Assembly (NCBI RefSeq): GCF_000426525.1
Contig: NZ_AUFN01000014.1
Coordinates: 62,001 to 126,000, forward strand
DNA: 64,000 nucleotides
Source of the DNA: Nocardioides alkalitolerans DSM 16699
GTDB taxonomy: Bacteria > Actinomycetota > Actinomycetes > Propionibacteriales > Nocardioidaceae
Direction of reading: 5' to 3'
Position numbers and translations under genes: made by a program. The notes beneath the pieces were generated by a model. The model saw only the letters and a program-made list of their open reading frames with translations, had not been told where the DNA came from and did no database searches. Of the stretch, positions 44,337 to 53,241 are shown piece after piece; position 1 is the stretch's first letter, and each line of letters begins with the position of its first letter.

Positions 44337-44858
44337 ATGACGCAGATCGCGGGACTCGGCTCCTTCCACCTCGACGGCCACGGCACCGGATGGCTCGTCG
44401 GCGACGAGACCCACGCCGTACCGGGCCTCGGCGTGTCGGGGCGGTTCGTGCTCGACGACACGTTCACCGACCTCGAGGCGGCGGGCGCGGTCATGCGGCG
44501 GTTCCTCGGCCTGCCCGCGGACGTCCGCGACGTCCTGACCCCGTTCCTCTGGGCCTACTACCGCGACACCGTCGAGATGAACGGCCTCCCGGTCGAGCTG
44601 ACCGGCCCGGACCAGGTCTGGTCGCAGGTGCGGGTCGGCGACGAGTTCCTCGTCGGCCGGGACGGGGAGGCCTGGTACGTCGACGTCGAGTCGGGCTGCG
44701 ACTGGGAGCCCGAGCACGGCCTCCAGCTGGTGTTCCGCGACGGGGACACGCTGGTCAAGGTCGGGCAGTACGACGGCCACCGGGCCCACCTCGGCACCGA
44801 CGAGGTCTACCCCGGGGCCGGGTACGCGGACGGCAGGCCCGCGCACCCGGCGCCGTGA
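44337..44858 (+). CDS. Conserved hypothetical protein (DUF6985-like)
   Basis: 173 aa, no signal peptide or membrane helix. It opens with LGSFHLDGHGTGWLVG and closes with WEPEHGLQLVFRDGDTLVKVGQYDGHRA, a C-terminal pattern I associate with DUF6985-like proteins of unknown role that often occur near polymorphic toxin immunity genes. Here the neighbours are housekeeping genes, so that association is not supported. It is divergent from dapA and convergent with the luciferase-like gene. The domain assignment is tentative. Confidence 0.6.
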   Translation: MTQIAGLGSFHLDGHGTGWLVGDETHAVPGLGVSGRFVLDDTFTDLEAAGAVMRRFLGLPADVRDVLTPFLWAYYRDTVEMNGLPVELTGPDQVWSQVRVGDEFLVGRDGEAWYVDVESGCDWEPEHGLQLVFRDGDTLVKVGQYDGHRAHLGTDEVYPGAGYADGRPAHPAP

Positions 44859-44888
44859 GACCGGTGGCACCGGCCCCCTGAGGGATCC

Positions 44889-45821
44889 TCAGAGACCGCA
44901 AACGTGGGGCGCGACCTGCTCGGCCACGAGCGCGAGGTGGTCGAGGTCCGCGAGGTCGAGCACCTGGAGGTAGGCGCGCTGGGCGCCGATCTCGGCGAAC
45001 GCCGCCAGCTTCTCGACGACCTCGGCCGGGGTGCCGGCGAGACCGTTCTCCCGCAGCTCGGCCGTGTCGCGGCCGATGGCGGCGGCGCGGCGGTCGATCT
45101 CGGCCTCGGTCTCGCCCACGCAGAGCACGAGCGCGTTCGACCACGTCATGGTGGCGGGGTCGCGGTCGATGGCCTCGCAGGCCGCGGCGACGCGGGCGAA
45201 CTGCGCCCTCGTGGTCGCGGCGTCGACGAACGGCAGGTTGAACTCGTCGGCGTACGCCGCGGCGAGCGCCGGCGTCTTCTTCTTGCCGACTCCGCCGATG
45301 AGGACCGGCGGCTTCGCCTGGGTCGGCTTCGGGAGCGCGGGCGAGTCGGTGAGCGTGTAGTGCTCCCCGTCGTACGAGAACGTCTCGCCGACCGGGGTGG
45401 CCCAGAGCCCGGTGACGACGGCGAGCTGCTCGGCGTACCGCGCGAAGCGCTCCCCCGTGCTCGGGAACGGCAGCCCGTAGGCCGTGTGCTCGGCCTCGAA
45501 CCAGCCGGCACCGAGGCCCAGCTCGACGCGGCCGCCGCTCATCTGGTCGACCTGCGCCACCTGGATGGCGAGCACGCCGGGGTGGCGGAAGGTCGCCGAC
45601 GTCATGAGCGTGCCGAGACGGATGGTCTCGGTGTCCCGGGCGAGACCGGCGAGCGTGGTCCACGCGTCGGTCGGGCCGGGCAGCCCGTCGCCGCCCATCG
45701 TCAGGTAGTGGTCGGAGCGGAAGAAGGCCGAGAAGCCGAGGCGCTCGGTCTCCTTCGCGACGGCGAGCAGCTCGTCGTACGTCGCGCCCATCTGGGGTTC
45801 GGTGAAGATGCGCAGGTCCAT
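44889..45821 (-). CDS. LLM-class F420-dependent oxidoreductase
   Basis: 310 aa luciferase-like TIM barrel. Family features: the opening LRIFTEPQ, FRSDHYLT, LGTLMTSATFRHPGVLA, GRVELGLGAGWFEAEH and VLIGGVGKKKTP. This group, common in Actinobacteria, uses coenzyme F420; F420 rather than FMN is inferred from family likeness. The substrate is unknown. The ATG at 45821 is followed by MDLRIF. It is probably transcribed alone or with the GNAT gene 17 bases upstream. Confidence 0.88.
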   Translation of the reverse strand: MDLRIFTEPQMGATYDELLAVAKETERLGFSAFFRSDHYLTMGGDGLPGPTDAWTTLAGLARDTETIRLGTLMTSATFRHPGVLAIQVAQVDQMSGGRVELGLGAGWFEAEHTAYGLPFPSTGERFARYAEQLAVVTGLWATPVGETFSYDGEHYTLTDSPALPKPTQAKPPVLIGGVGKKKTPALAAAYADEFNLPFVDAATTRAQFARVAAACEAIDRDPATMTWSNALVLCVGETEAEIDRRAAAIGRDTAELRENGLAGTPAEVVEKLAAFAEIGAQRAYLQVLDLADLDHLALVAEQVAPHVCGL

Positions 45822-45838
45822 GCCGCCAGCCTGCCAGG

Positions 45839-46360
45839 TCAGGACAGCGGCGGGGCCTGCACCCGGTAGCGGCGGACCGCACCGTCGGGGGTGTCCCACA
45901 CCTCGGAGAGCACACCACCCACCGCCTCGACGACGCGGGCCGACGCACGGTTCGCCACGAGGCAGACCACGGCGACCTCCTCCAGCCCGTACGACGACGC
46001 GCGGCCCAGCACCTCGCCGACCGCCCACGTCGCGACGCCGCGGCCACGGGCGGTGGGGCGGACGCCGTACCCCAGGTTGCCGACGGCCCGGGTGCGCTCG
46101 GGCGTGATGCCGTGACGCAGGGCGATCCCGCCGAGCACCTCGCCGTCCTCGACGATCCACCAGGAGGCGACCGCGCCGTCGCCCCGGTCGGTCCCGGCCT
46201 CCCGGAGCGAGCGGACCCACGTCGCGAACCCCTCCGTCGTGCGGACGTCGTCGTCGGGTCCGATCCCGAAGCTGTCCTCGTGGAGGCCGGGGCCCCACTC
46301 GTCGTGCGCCGCGAGCCAGGCCGGGTGGAGGTCGGCCGTCGGGGCCAGGAGCTGGGGCAT
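45839..46360 (-). CDS. GNAT family N-acetyltransferase
   Basis: 173 aa. The acetyl-CoA loop is VRPTARGRGVATWAV, preceded by GIALRHGI and NLGYG and followed by VCLVANRASARVVEAVGG, the usual order of a GNAT fold. It resembles the YedL/YhhY-like group that acts on small molecules; the substrate is unknown. It precedes the LLM-oxidoreductase gene by 17 bases on the same strand and the two may be co-transcribed. It is divergent from the YwqG gene. Confidence 0.82.
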   Translation of the reverse strand: MPQLLAPTADLHPAWLAAHDEWGPGLHEDSFGIGPDDDVRTTEGFATWVRSLREAGTDRGDGAVASWWIVEDGEVLGGIALRHGITPERTRAVGNLGYGVRPTARGRGVATWAVGEVLGRASSYGLEEVAVVCLVANRASARVVEAVGGVLSEVWDTPDGAVRRYRVQAPPLS

Positions 46361-46428
46361 GTCGACGACCGTAGTCCCCGGACGACGTCGGTGACAGCGC
46401 CTCGGCGTGCGCCCGGCACAATCGCCGC

Positions 46429-47352
46429 ATGACCTCCGAGCAGCGCCCCGACCCGCTCCTCCCCGGCCCGGACGGCGCCGACCGGCCGCTGCCGCCGGCG
46501 GACGCCGAGGCGTACCGCGCCCGGCTCGAGGTCGAGGGCCTGTCGTCGTACGTCGACGCGCTGCTGCCGCAGGTGCGCACGGGGGCGCGGCTGGTGCCGG
46601 CGCCCGACGGGGACGGCACGGCGGTCGGCACGACCCGGCTGGGTGGTCGCCCCGACCTCCCGACGGCGACCGCCTGGCCCGACGGGTACGACGCCCCCCT
46701 GAGCTTCGTGCTCCAGGTCGACCTGGCCAGCCTGCCCGCCGAGCTCGCCGACAGCGGCCTGCCCACCTCGGGGCTGCTCTCGTTCTTCTACGACGCCGTG
46801 GAGCAGCCGTGGGGCTTCGAGCCGCACGACCGGGGCTCGTGGGCGGTGCTGCACAGCGCGGCGGGCGAGGAGCTCGTCGCCCGCGACTTCCCGGACGACC
46901 TCGACCCGGACGTGCGGTACCGGCCGCTGGCGCTCGTGGCGCAGACCGTCGCGTCGTTCCCGCCGCTGGAGTCGCAGGAGGCCGCGGCCGCCGGGATCGG
47001 CCTCGACGACGAGGTGGTGTGGGAGCGCTACGAGCGGGTGCTCGGCGCCCCTCGGGGTGCGACCCACCGCCTGCTGGGCCACCCGGACGCCCTCCAGGGC
47101 GACATGCAGGAGGAGAGCCAGCTCGTCAGCAGCGGCATCTCCACGGGCGGGCTCGTGCCCGGCGACGACCCCGCCCGCCTTGCGGCGCTGCCCGGCGCCG
47201 ACCGGTGGCGGCTGCTGGCCCAGGTCGACAGCACGCCGGAGGCCACGGGCATGGTGTGGGGCGACGCCGGGCGGCTCTACTTCTGGATCCGCGAGGACGA
47301 CCTGCGCGCCGGCGCGTGGGACCAGGTGTGGGTGGTGCTGCAGTGCGGGTGA
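46429..47352 (+). CDS. YwqG family protein (DUF1963)
   Basis: 307 aa. The YwqG pattern is clear: TRLGGRPDLP early, PLSFVLQVDLASLPAEL in the middle, GLLSFFYDA, HRLLGHPDALQGDM, and a C-terminal WRLLAQVDSTPEATGMVWGDAGRLYFWIREDDL. The family is soluble and of unknown function, often seen in toxin-immunity settings, though not here. CACAAT lies 6 bases before the ATG and no ribosome binding site is present, so it may be leaderless. Confidence 0.85.
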   Translation: MTSEQRPDPLLPGPDGADRPLPPADAEAYRARLEVEGLSSYVDALLPQVRTGARLVPAPDGDGTAVGTTRLGGRPDLPTATAWPDGYDAPLSFVLQVDLASLPAELADSGLPTSGLLSFFYDAVEQPWGFEPHDRGSWAVLHSAAGEELVARDFPDDLDPDVRYRPLALVAQTVASFPPLESQEAAAAGIGLDDEVVWERYERVLGAPRGATHRLLGHPDALQGDMQEESQLVSSGISTGGLVPGDDPARLAALPGADRWRLLAQVDSTPEATGMVWGDAGRLYFWIREDDLRAGAWDQVWVVLQCG

Positions 47353-47368
47353 GGCTCGACCCGGAGCC

Positions 47369-47869
47369 CTACCGCGGCGCGCGGCGCCGTACGACGACCG
47401 CGAACCCCTCGTGCTCGGTGCGCTCGACGACGGGCCAGTCGGCCTCGTCGAACGCCGGGTAGCGCACGTCGCCGTCGGGCTCCTCGGGGATCTCGGTGAG
47501 CACCTGGGCGTCGACGAGCCCCGGCTGCTCGAGCGCCGCCAGGTAGACCTGCGCGCCCCCGACGACCATCAGGTCGCCGTCGAGGCCGTCCGCGACGGCG
47601 AGCGCCGAGACGAGGTCGGCGGCCAGCAGCACACCGTCGGCCGCCCACGACGGGTCCCGGGTGAGCACGACCGTGGTGCGGCCCGGCAGCGGCCGGCCGA
47701 TCGACTCGTAGGTCGCGCGCCCCATCAGCAGCGTGTGGCCGAGGGTGCGGCGCTTGAACTCGGCCTGCTCCCCCGGCACCCGCCACGGGATCCGCGGCCC
47801 GTCGCCGATGACGCCGTTGCGCGCCACCGCCGAGACGCAGACGACCTGCTTGCCGCCGGGCGTGGTCAT
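47369..47869 (-). CDS. folA: Dihydrofolate reductase
   Basis: 166 aa. The Met20-loop region is [26 protein letters not shown], followed by [24 protein letters not shown] and [12 protein letters not shown], the full DHFR pattern. It reduces dihydrofolate with NADPH, regenerating the cofactor that ThyA consumes. The ATG at 47869 overlaps the thyA stop (ATGA), making thyA-folA a coupled pair, as in mycobacteria. Confidence 0.95.
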   Translation of the reverse strand: MTTPGGKQVVCVSAVARNGVIGDGPRIPWRVPGEQAEFKRRTLGHTLLMGRATYESIGRPLPGRTTVVLTRDPSWAADGVLLAADLVSALAVADGLDGDLMVVGGAQVYLAALEQPGLVDAQVLTEIPEEPDGDVRYPAFDEADWPVVERTEHEGFAVVVRRRAPR

Positions 47870-48678
47870 ACGGCGATCGGCGCCTTGATGCCCGGGTGCG
47901 GGTCGTAGCCCTTGATCTCGACGTGCTCGAGGTCGAACGCGTCGATGGCCGTCACGGCCGGGTCGAGCCACAGCGTCGGCAGGGGGCGCGGCTCGCGCGT
48001 GAGCTGCAGGCGCGCCTGGTCCAGGTGGTTGAGGTAGAGGTGGGCGTCACCCAGCGTGTGCACGAAGTCGCCCGGCTCGAACCCGACGACCTGCGCCACC
48101 ATGTGGGTCAGCAGGGCGTACGACGCGATGTTGAACGGCACGCCGAGGAACACGTCGGCGCTGCGCTGGTAGAGCTGGCAGGAGAGCCGGCCGGGCCCGC
48201 CGTCGACCCCGGGGGCGACGTAGAACTGGAAGAGCGTGTGGCAGGGCATGAGCGCCATCTGGTCGACCTCGGCCACGTTCCACGCGCTCACGACGTGCCG
48301 ACGCGAGTCGGGGTCGCTGCGCAGCTGGTCGATGATCTTGGTGATCTGGTCGATGGTGCCGCCGTCGGGCGTCGGCCAGGAGCGCCACTGCGCGCCGTAC
48401 ACGGGCCCGAGGTCGCCGTTCTCGTCGGCCCACTCGTCCCAGATGCTCACGCCACGCTCCTGGAGCCAGCGCACGTTGGTGTCGCCGCGCAGGAACCAGA
48501 GCAGCTCGGCGAAGACCGAGCGCGTGTGCACCTTCTTCGTGGTGACGAGGGGGAAGCCCTCGCTCAGGTCGAACCGCATCTGGTGGCCGAAGACGCTGCG
48601 CGTCCCGGTGCCCGTGCGGTCGGACTTCTCGACCCCCTCGTCGAGGATCCGGCGGACGAGGTCGAGGTAGGCCTGCAC
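47866..48678 (-). CDS. thyA: Thymidylate synthase
   Basis: 270 aa. DRTGTGT (20-26), [11 protein letters not shown], catalytic Cys146 in [12 protein letters not shown], and [18 protein letters not shown] are all intact. It methylates dUMP with methylenetetrahydrofolate. The GTG at 48678 ([15 protein letters not shown]) matches the family N-terminus. A TAGTCT hexamer is 9 bases upstream. The gap to the divergent beta-propeller gene is only 51 bases, so their promoters overlap. Confidence 0.96.
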   Translation of the reverse strand: MQAYLDLVRRILDEGVEKSDRTGTGTRSVFGHQMRFDLSEGFPLVTTKKVHTRSVFAELLWFLRGDTNVRWLQERGVSIWDEWADENGDLGPVYGAQWRSWPTPDGGTIDQITKIIDQLRSDPDSRRHVVSAWNVAEVDQMALMPCHTLFQFYVAPGVDGGPGRLSCQLYQRSADVFLGVPFNIASYALLTHMVAQVVGFEPGDFVHTLGDAHLYLNHLDQARLQLTREPRPLPTLWLDPAVTAIDAFDLEHVEIKGYDPHPGIKAPIAV

Positions 48679-48715
48679 CCGCCTGAGACTACCCCCGCGC
48701 CTCCGGGCGCGTCGG

Positions 48716-48721
48716 TAGCCT
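48716..48721 (+). promoter_or_regulatory. -10 element of the beta-propeller gene
   Basis: TAGCCT, 8 bases before the GTG at 48730, with no ribosome binding site between; it fits a leaderless start. Confidence 0.5.
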
Positions 48722-48729
48722 TGGCGCTT

Positions 48730-49662
48730 GTGTCCGTCGCCTCCCTCCACCTCCCCGACCTGACCGGACCCGACGCCCGGGTCGTCGTGCCCGCCCCCGA
48801 CGCCGGCCCCGGCAACTGGGCCGGCGCGGCGAGCGCGACGTACGCCGACGGAGCGGTGCTGCTGACCTACCGGGTCCGCCGACCGCTCACCGAGGGCCGC
48901 GGGGTCACGACCGTGGTGGCGCGCGCGACCGACGGCGTGCACTTCGAGCAGGTCTGCGAGGTGCATCGCGACGACTTCGTCGCCGAGTCGTTCGAGCGCC
49001 CCGTGGTCGTGCGGCGACCGGACGGCGGCTGGCGTCTCTACCTCTCCTGCGCCACCCCGGGCTCGAAGCACTGGTGGGTGGAGGCGCTCGACGCCAACAC
49101 CCTCGAGGGCCTGCCGACCGGGCGCCGCACCGTCGCGCTGGCCGGCGACGCCGGACCCCGTGGGGTGGCGGTGAAGGACCCGGTGGTCGTCGTCGACGAC
49201 GAGGGCCGCTGGCACCTCTGGATCTGCGAGCACCCCCTCGACGAGCCCGGCCACGAGGACCGCATGACGACGGCCTACGCCACCAGCGACGACGGCCTCG
49301 TCTGGCACCGCCAGGGCACCGTGCTCGCCCCCCGGCCCGGGGAGTGGGACGCCCGCGGCGCCCGCGTCTCCGCCGTGCTGTCGCTCGCCCCGCTCGTCGT
49401 CCTGTACGACGGCCGCCCGCGCGCCGAGGACAACTGGCACGAAACCACCGGCGTGGCCCGGGCGACCGACCCCGCCGCCGGCCCGGCCTCGCCGCTCGCC
49501 GCCGACGCGGACGCCCCCGTGCAGCGCTCGCCGCACTCCGACGGCGCGCTGCGCTACGTCACGACGGCGCGCCTGCCCGACGGCTCGGTGCGCTTCTACG
49601 CCGAGCGGGCGCGGCCCGACGGTGCGCACGACCTCGTGACCGTGCTCCAGCCGGCTCCCTGA
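48730..49662 (+). CDS. Five-bladed beta-propeller protein, glycosyl hydrolase 43/68-like
   Basis: 310 aa, cytoplasmic by absence of a signal peptide. Repeated blade signatures such as [51 protein letters not shown] and [11 protein letters not shown] resemble the GH43/GH32/GH68 furanosidase-like propeller family often annotated as beta-fructosidase-like. The acidic DP of VKDPVVVV is in a place comparable to a catalytic blade, but the full set of catalytic acids is not certain. A non-catalytic or phosphorylase role is possible. It starts at GTG 48730 and converges on the sulfotransferase. Confidence 0.7.
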   Translation: MSVASLHLPDLTGPDARVVVPAPDAGPGNWAGAASATYADGAVLLTYRVRRPLTEGRGVTTVVARATDGVHFEQVCEVHRDDFVAESFERPVVVRRPDGGWRLYLSCATPGSKHWWVEALDANTLEGLPTGRRTVALAGDAGPRGVAVKDPVVVVDDEGRWHLWICEHPLDEPGHEDRMTTAYATSDDGLVWHRQGTVLAPRPGEWDARGARVSAVLSLAPLVVLYDGRPRAEDNWHETTGVARATDPAAGPASPLAADADAPVQRSPHSDGALRYVTTARLPDGSVRFYAERARPDGAHDLVTVLQPAP

Positions 49663-49668
49663 GGAGCA

Positions 49669-49691
49669 GGACCGGGTTCAGGCCCCGGTCC
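49669..49691. terminator. Bidirectional terminator hairpin
   Basis: GGACCGGG (49669-49676) pairs with CCCGGTCC (49684-49691), loop of 7 bases. It lies between the convergent propeller gene and sulfotransferase gene and contains the latter's stop codon. Confidence 0.65.
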
Positions 49692-50658
49692 GCCGGCTGG
49701 CGAACGTGCCACCGTCCCGGTAGGTCAGCCAGTCGTCGTACGACGCCCCGGTGACCTCCTCGAGCAGCGCGATGTCCTCACGGTGCGGCTCGATGAGGGT
49801 CGCCCGCTGCTCGGGCGTGAGCCGCGGTCGCGACGGAGCGCCGCCGCGGTGCAGCTGGGAGACGAGCGGGGCGCTGAGCGCGCGCCAGTGCTGCGGGGCG
49901 GCGAACTGCCCGGCGTACGCCCCGGCCCGGATGACGCGACCGAGCACCCGGGTGCGGAGCCCGTCCTCGACGAAGCCGCGCGTGTTGTCGGACGGGATCT
50001 CCGCGACGGCCCGGTCCGGCACGCCGAGGAACGCGAAGACCTTCGTGAGGGTGGCGCCCGGCGCGTCGACGAGCTCGCGGTAGCGCAGCACGAGCACCTG
50101 CTCGCGGTCGAAGAGCGTGTAGAGGTCGGCGAGCTGCTCGCCGTACCGGCCGAGGCCCGCGTAGTGCCAGAACGGCGCCCAGCCCGCGGCGATGCGCTCG
50201 GGCTCGCGGCGCACGGCCTCGACGAGGTCGGGCACGGGCTCGAGGCCGTCCATCCAGAGGTGCATCCAGTTGGAGTACGCCCGGTCGACGGGGTCGCGCA
50301 GCACCACGATCAGCCTGGCGGCGGGTGCGTCGGCGGCGATCCGGCGGCGGGCGTCACGGTGGTAGAGGTAGAACGGCGTGCTCTCGCCACGCAGCACGCC
50401 CTCGGGCGCGGCGTCGAAGAGGCCGAGGTAGTCGTCGCGTCGCCACACCCACTCCTGCTGGCTGTGCGCGTCGCCGGGGCCGCGGTACGCCGGCGGCGGG
50501 GCGTCACCGCAGAGGTAGTACTTCGGCTCCTTCACCGGGCTGAGGTAGAGCCCCGGGTGCTGGGCGATCGCCGCGTGGAGCGCGGTCGTGCCCGCCTTGG
50601 GCACGCCGAGCAGGAAGAAGTCCGGGGGGCGCCGTGTCTCGACGGCGTGCAGGGCCAT
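49678..50658 (-). CDS. Sulfotransferase family protein
   Basis: 326 aa. The 5'-phosphosulfate loop is GVPKAGTTAL (18-27), the 3'-phosphate region VVLRDPVDRAYSNWMHLW is complete with Arg and Ser, and the family end FAFLGVPD is present. It transfers sulfate from PAPS to a hydroxyl or amine; similar actinobacterial enzymes act on glycolipids or cell-surface sugars, and the acceptor here is unknown. It stands alone and is convergent with the propeller gene. One of the 12-bp palindromes lies near its 3' end (SYDDW). Confidence 0.85.
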   Translation of the reverse strand: MALHAVETRRPPDFFLLGVPKAGTTALHAAIAQHPGLYLSPVKEPKYYLCGDAPPPAYRGPGDAHSQQEWVWRRDDYLGLFDAAPEGVLRGESTPFYLYHRDARRRIAADAPAARLIVVLRDPVDRAYSNWMHLWMDGLEPVPDLVEAVRREPERIAAGWAPFWHYAGLGRYGEQLADLYTLFDREQVLVLRYRELVDAPGATLTKVFAFLGVPDRAVAEIPSDNTRGFVEDGLRTRVLGRVIRAGAYAGQFAAPQHWRALSAPLVSQLHRGGAPSRPRLTPEQRATLIEPHREDIALLEEVTGASYDDWLTYRDGGTFASRRTGA

Positions 50659-50725
50659 GACGAAACCCTACCGGCGAGATGGACTTTGACGTCCCGGACG
50701 GCGGCCCCGTCCGGATCGCGGTCGC

Positions 50726-51547
50726 TCAGGCCGTGCCGGCCGCCACGACGTACGCCGTGAACGCGGCGACGTCGCGGCCCCGCTCGAGGACGCCCTCCGG
50801 GGTCGCCGGGTACCGAGGCTCTCCCCCGTCACGCAGGCGCAGCGCCTCGGCGACCACGCGACCGAACCGGGCGGGGTGGTGGCCGAGCGCCCACCGTCCC
50901 GCGCCGGACTTCGTGGTCAGCGCGCCCGTCACGAGCAGGTGGTCGAGGCGGGCGACACCGAGCACGCACCAGCGGCAGACGTCCTCCCGGCCCGCCTCCG
51001 CCGGGGTCGACGAGGTGACGGCGGCGGCGAGGCCCTCGGCCGTCGCCCGCCAGTAGGAGTCGAGGTTCTCGCGCGTGAACGCGCGCAGCCGGGCGTCGTC
51101 GGTCCAGACGCCCAGCTCGGCGGCGGGCGTGCCGCGGACGGTCACGCCCCGGGTCGCGAGCTCGGTCCACGCGACGGGGTTGAGGTCCTCCCGCCCCTCG
51201 ACCTCCACGTGACCGCCGAGCACGCAGAGCACGTCGGGGCAGTCGTCGGGGTCGCCGGCGAGATCGGCGGCCAGCACGTGCATCCCGTCGAACGACGGGC
51301 TCGGGCACGCCTCCCGCAGCGCGGCGTGGGCGCGCACGAGCGCCTCGACGTCACCGGGGTCGGGGCGTCGAGCGAGCACGGCGACGAAGTCGACGTCGCT
51401 CTGCCCCGCCACCCACTCGCCGAAGCAGAGACCGCCCCGCAGGTGCAGCCCCGTCACCAGGCCCGGGCGTGCCGCGTCGACGAGCGCGAGCCAGCGCGCG
51501 ACGACCGCCTCGACGGGCGGCGGCAGCACGGGGACGGGCGCAGGCAC
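50726..51547 (-). CDS. Nucleotidyltransferase, AadA-like (DUF4111 region)
   Basis: 273 aa. The nucleotidyltransferase motif is LRGGLCFGEWVAGQSDVDFVAVL; the two aspartates (DVD) are the metal ligands, but the first residue pair of the usual GS motif is GG. The C-terminal helical part (TRENLDSYWRATAEGLAAAV, WCVLGVARLDHLLVTGALTTKSGAGRWAL) resembles the AadA/DUF4111 domain of aminoglycoside adenylyltransferases. A resistance role is possible but not shown by context: neighbours are ordinary chromosomal genes. It lies 12 bases downstream of a small conserved gene on the same strand. Confidence 0.78.
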   Translation of the reverse strand: MPAPVPVLPPPVEAVVARWLALVDAARPGLVTGLHLRGGLCFGEWVAGQSDVDFVAVLARRPDPGDVEALVRAHAALREACPSPSFDGMHVLAADLAGDPDDCPDVLCVLGGHVEVEGREDLNPVAWTELATRGVTVRGTPAAELGVWTDDARLRAFTRENLDSYWRATAEGLAAAVTSSTPAEAGREDVCRWCVLGVARLDHLLVTGALTTKSGAGRWALGHHPARFGRVVAEALRLRDGGEPRYPATPEGVLERGRDVAAFTAYVVAAGTA

Positions 51548-51559
51548 GGACCGGACGCG

Positions 51560-51820
51560 TCAGGCGTGCAGCGACATCGGGGAGCGGTAGACCTGCCGGT
51601 CGTCCTCGAAGAGCACGACCGCGTCGACCCCGGCCTCGACGAGCTCGCCGAAGTACTCCCCCACCCACGACTCCGCGTCGGCCTGGCTCGGGAACCGCTG
51701 GTCGGCCAGCTCACCGGTCACCGTCACCTCGTCGCCGGCGGTGGTCTGGAGGCGCCACCACCAGGGCTGCTCCTCGGAGGTGGAGGTGCGGAACGTGGGC
51801 GGCTGCTCGGGCAGGGTCAC
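51560..51820 (-). CDS. Small conserved actinobacterial protein
   Basis: 86 aa. Two short conserved blocks are visible: PPTFRTSTSEEQPWWWRL at the start and a QADAESWVGEYFGELVEAGVDAV helix near the end, closing with SPMSLHA. I recognise it as a widespread actinobacterial hypothetical but cannot name a domain or function. There is no signal peptide or membrane helix. It starts with GTG, is divergent from the MBL-CobU gene (18-33 bases apart) and precedes the AadA-like gene. Confidence 0.75.
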   Translation of the reverse strand: MTLPEQPPTFRTSTSEEQPWWWRLQTTAGDEVTVTGELADQRFPSQADAESWVGEYFGELVEAGVDAVVLFEDDRQVYRSPMSLHA

Positions 51821-51852
51821 GTCGCCGACCCTAGAACATGCACAATGCCCGC

Positions 51853-53241
51853 GTGAGCCTCCGCGTCCTCGGCACCGGCGCCGCCGACGGGTGGCCCCAG
51901 GCCTTCTGCCGGTGCGCGTCCTGCGGCGCCGAGCGCGCCGCGGGACGCGTCCGGTCCCAGACCGCCGCCCTGCTGGACGGCCGTCTCCTGCTCGACTGCG
52001 GCCCGACCACCCCCGAGGCGGCCGTCCGCGCCGGCGTCGACCTCGCCGACCTGCGCGTCGTCCTGCTCACCCACCAGCACTCCGACCACCTCAGCCCCGC
52101 CGCGCTGCTCCACCGGTCGTGGATCACGACGGCGCCGCTCGAGGTCGTCGGGCCGCCGGACGCGATCGAGGCCGCCCGCGCGTGGCTCGCCCCGGACGCG
52201 GCGGTCACCTGGCACGCCGTCGGCCCCGGCGACCGCCTGCAGATCGACGGGTACGACGTCCGGGTCCTGGCGTCCAGCCACACCACGGGGCTCGGGGCCC
52301 CCGGCGTCCCCGACGCGGTGCTGTACGACGTCACCTCCCCCACCGGGCTCCGGGTCCTGCACGCCACCGACACCGGGCCCCTGCCGACGGCGACCGTCGC
52401 CGCGGCGGAGGGCGCGGCGTACGACGTCGTGCTGCTCGAGGAGACCTTCGGCGACCGCGGGGACCTCGCGGGCGACGGCCACCTGGCGCTGGAGGGGTTC
52501 GCGGAGCAGGTCCGCCGCCTGCGCGCCGTCGGCGCCGTGCTCGACGCGACCGACGTCGTCGCCGTGCACCTCTCCCACCACAACCCGCCGACGCCCGAGC
52601 TGGCCCGCCGCCTCGCGGCCTGGGGCGCCCGGGTCGTCGACGACGGCACGCTGCTCGCCCCCCCGGACGCCGACCGCCCCCCGGGCCCGCGCGGCCCCAC
52701 CCGCACGCTCGTGCTCGGCGGCGCCCGGTCGGGCAAGTCCGCGGAGGCCGAGCGGATCCTCGCCGCCGCCCCGGCCGTCACGTACGTCGCGACCTCCGGA
52801 CGGCGCGACGGCGACGCGGAGTGGCGCGAGCGCGTGGCGGCGCACGTCGACCGGCGCCCCGCCCACTGGACCACCGACGAGACCCTCGACCTCGTGCCCC
52901 TGCTCGAGGACGACGCCCCCGACGCCCCCGCCCTGCTCGTCGACTGCCTCACGCTCTGGCTCACCGGTGTCATCGACCGCCACGAGGGCTGGGACACGGA
53001 GGCGCCGGGCCACGCCGACGCCTGGCGCGGCGTGGACGCGGACGTCGCCGCCCTGGTGGCCGCGTGGCGTCGTACGACGCGGCGCGTGGTCGCGGTGAGC
53101 AACGAGGTCGGGCAGGGCGTGGTGCCCGCGACCGCCTCGGGCCGGATGTTCCGTGACGCAATGGGCCGGGTCAACGCCGCCGTCGCCGCCGAGACCGAGG
53201 ACGTGCGCTGGTGCGTCGCCGGACGGGTCGTGGCGCTGTGA
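51853..53241 (+). CDS. Fusion: MBL-fold metallo-hydrolase + CobU cobinamide kinase
   Basis: About 462 aa. The first 280 residues are a metallo-beta-lactamase fold of the PhnP/pyrroloquinoline-like type: LGTGAADGWPQAFCRCASC at the N-terminus and HQHSDH with further metal histidines (HATD, VHLSHHN). The remaining 180 residues are CobU: P-loop LVLGGARSGKS, the guanylylated His in RPAHWTTDE, LLVDCLTLWLT and VSNEVGQGVVP. CobU phosphorylates and guanylylates adenosylcobinamide. I prefer GTG 51853, 6 bases after CACAAT (leaderless); ATG 51838 is in frame. It is coupled to cobS by GTGA overlap. The domain fusion is plain; the MBL substrate is unknown. Confidence 0.88.
   Translation: MSLRVLGTGAADGWPQAFCRCASCGAERAAGRVRSQTAALLDGRLLLDCGPTTPEAAVRAGVDLADLRVVLLTHQHSDHLSPAALLHRSWITTAPLEVVGPPDAIEAARAWLAPDAAVTWHAVGPGDRLQIDGYDVRVLASSHTTGLGAPGVPDAVLYDVTSPTGLRVLHATDTGPLPTATVAAAEGAAYDVVLLEETFGDRGDLAGDGHLALEGFAEQVRRLRAVGAVLDATDVVAVHLSHHNPPTPELARRLAAWGARVVDDGTLLAPPDADRPPGPRGPTRTLVLGGARSGKSAEAERILAAAPAVTYVATSGRRDGDAEWRERVAAHVDRRPAHWTTDETLDLVPLLEDDAPDAPALLVDCLTLWLTGVIDRHEGWDTEAPGHADAWRGVDADVAALVAAWRRTTRRVVAVSNEVGQGVVPATASGRMFRDAMGRVNAAVAAETEDVRWCVAGRVVAL

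Noticed and set aside
51821..51852. Cobalamin riboswitch upstream of cobU-cobS
   Set aside because: Only about 30 bases separate the divergent genes, far too short for a B12 riboswitch; the start looks leaderless.
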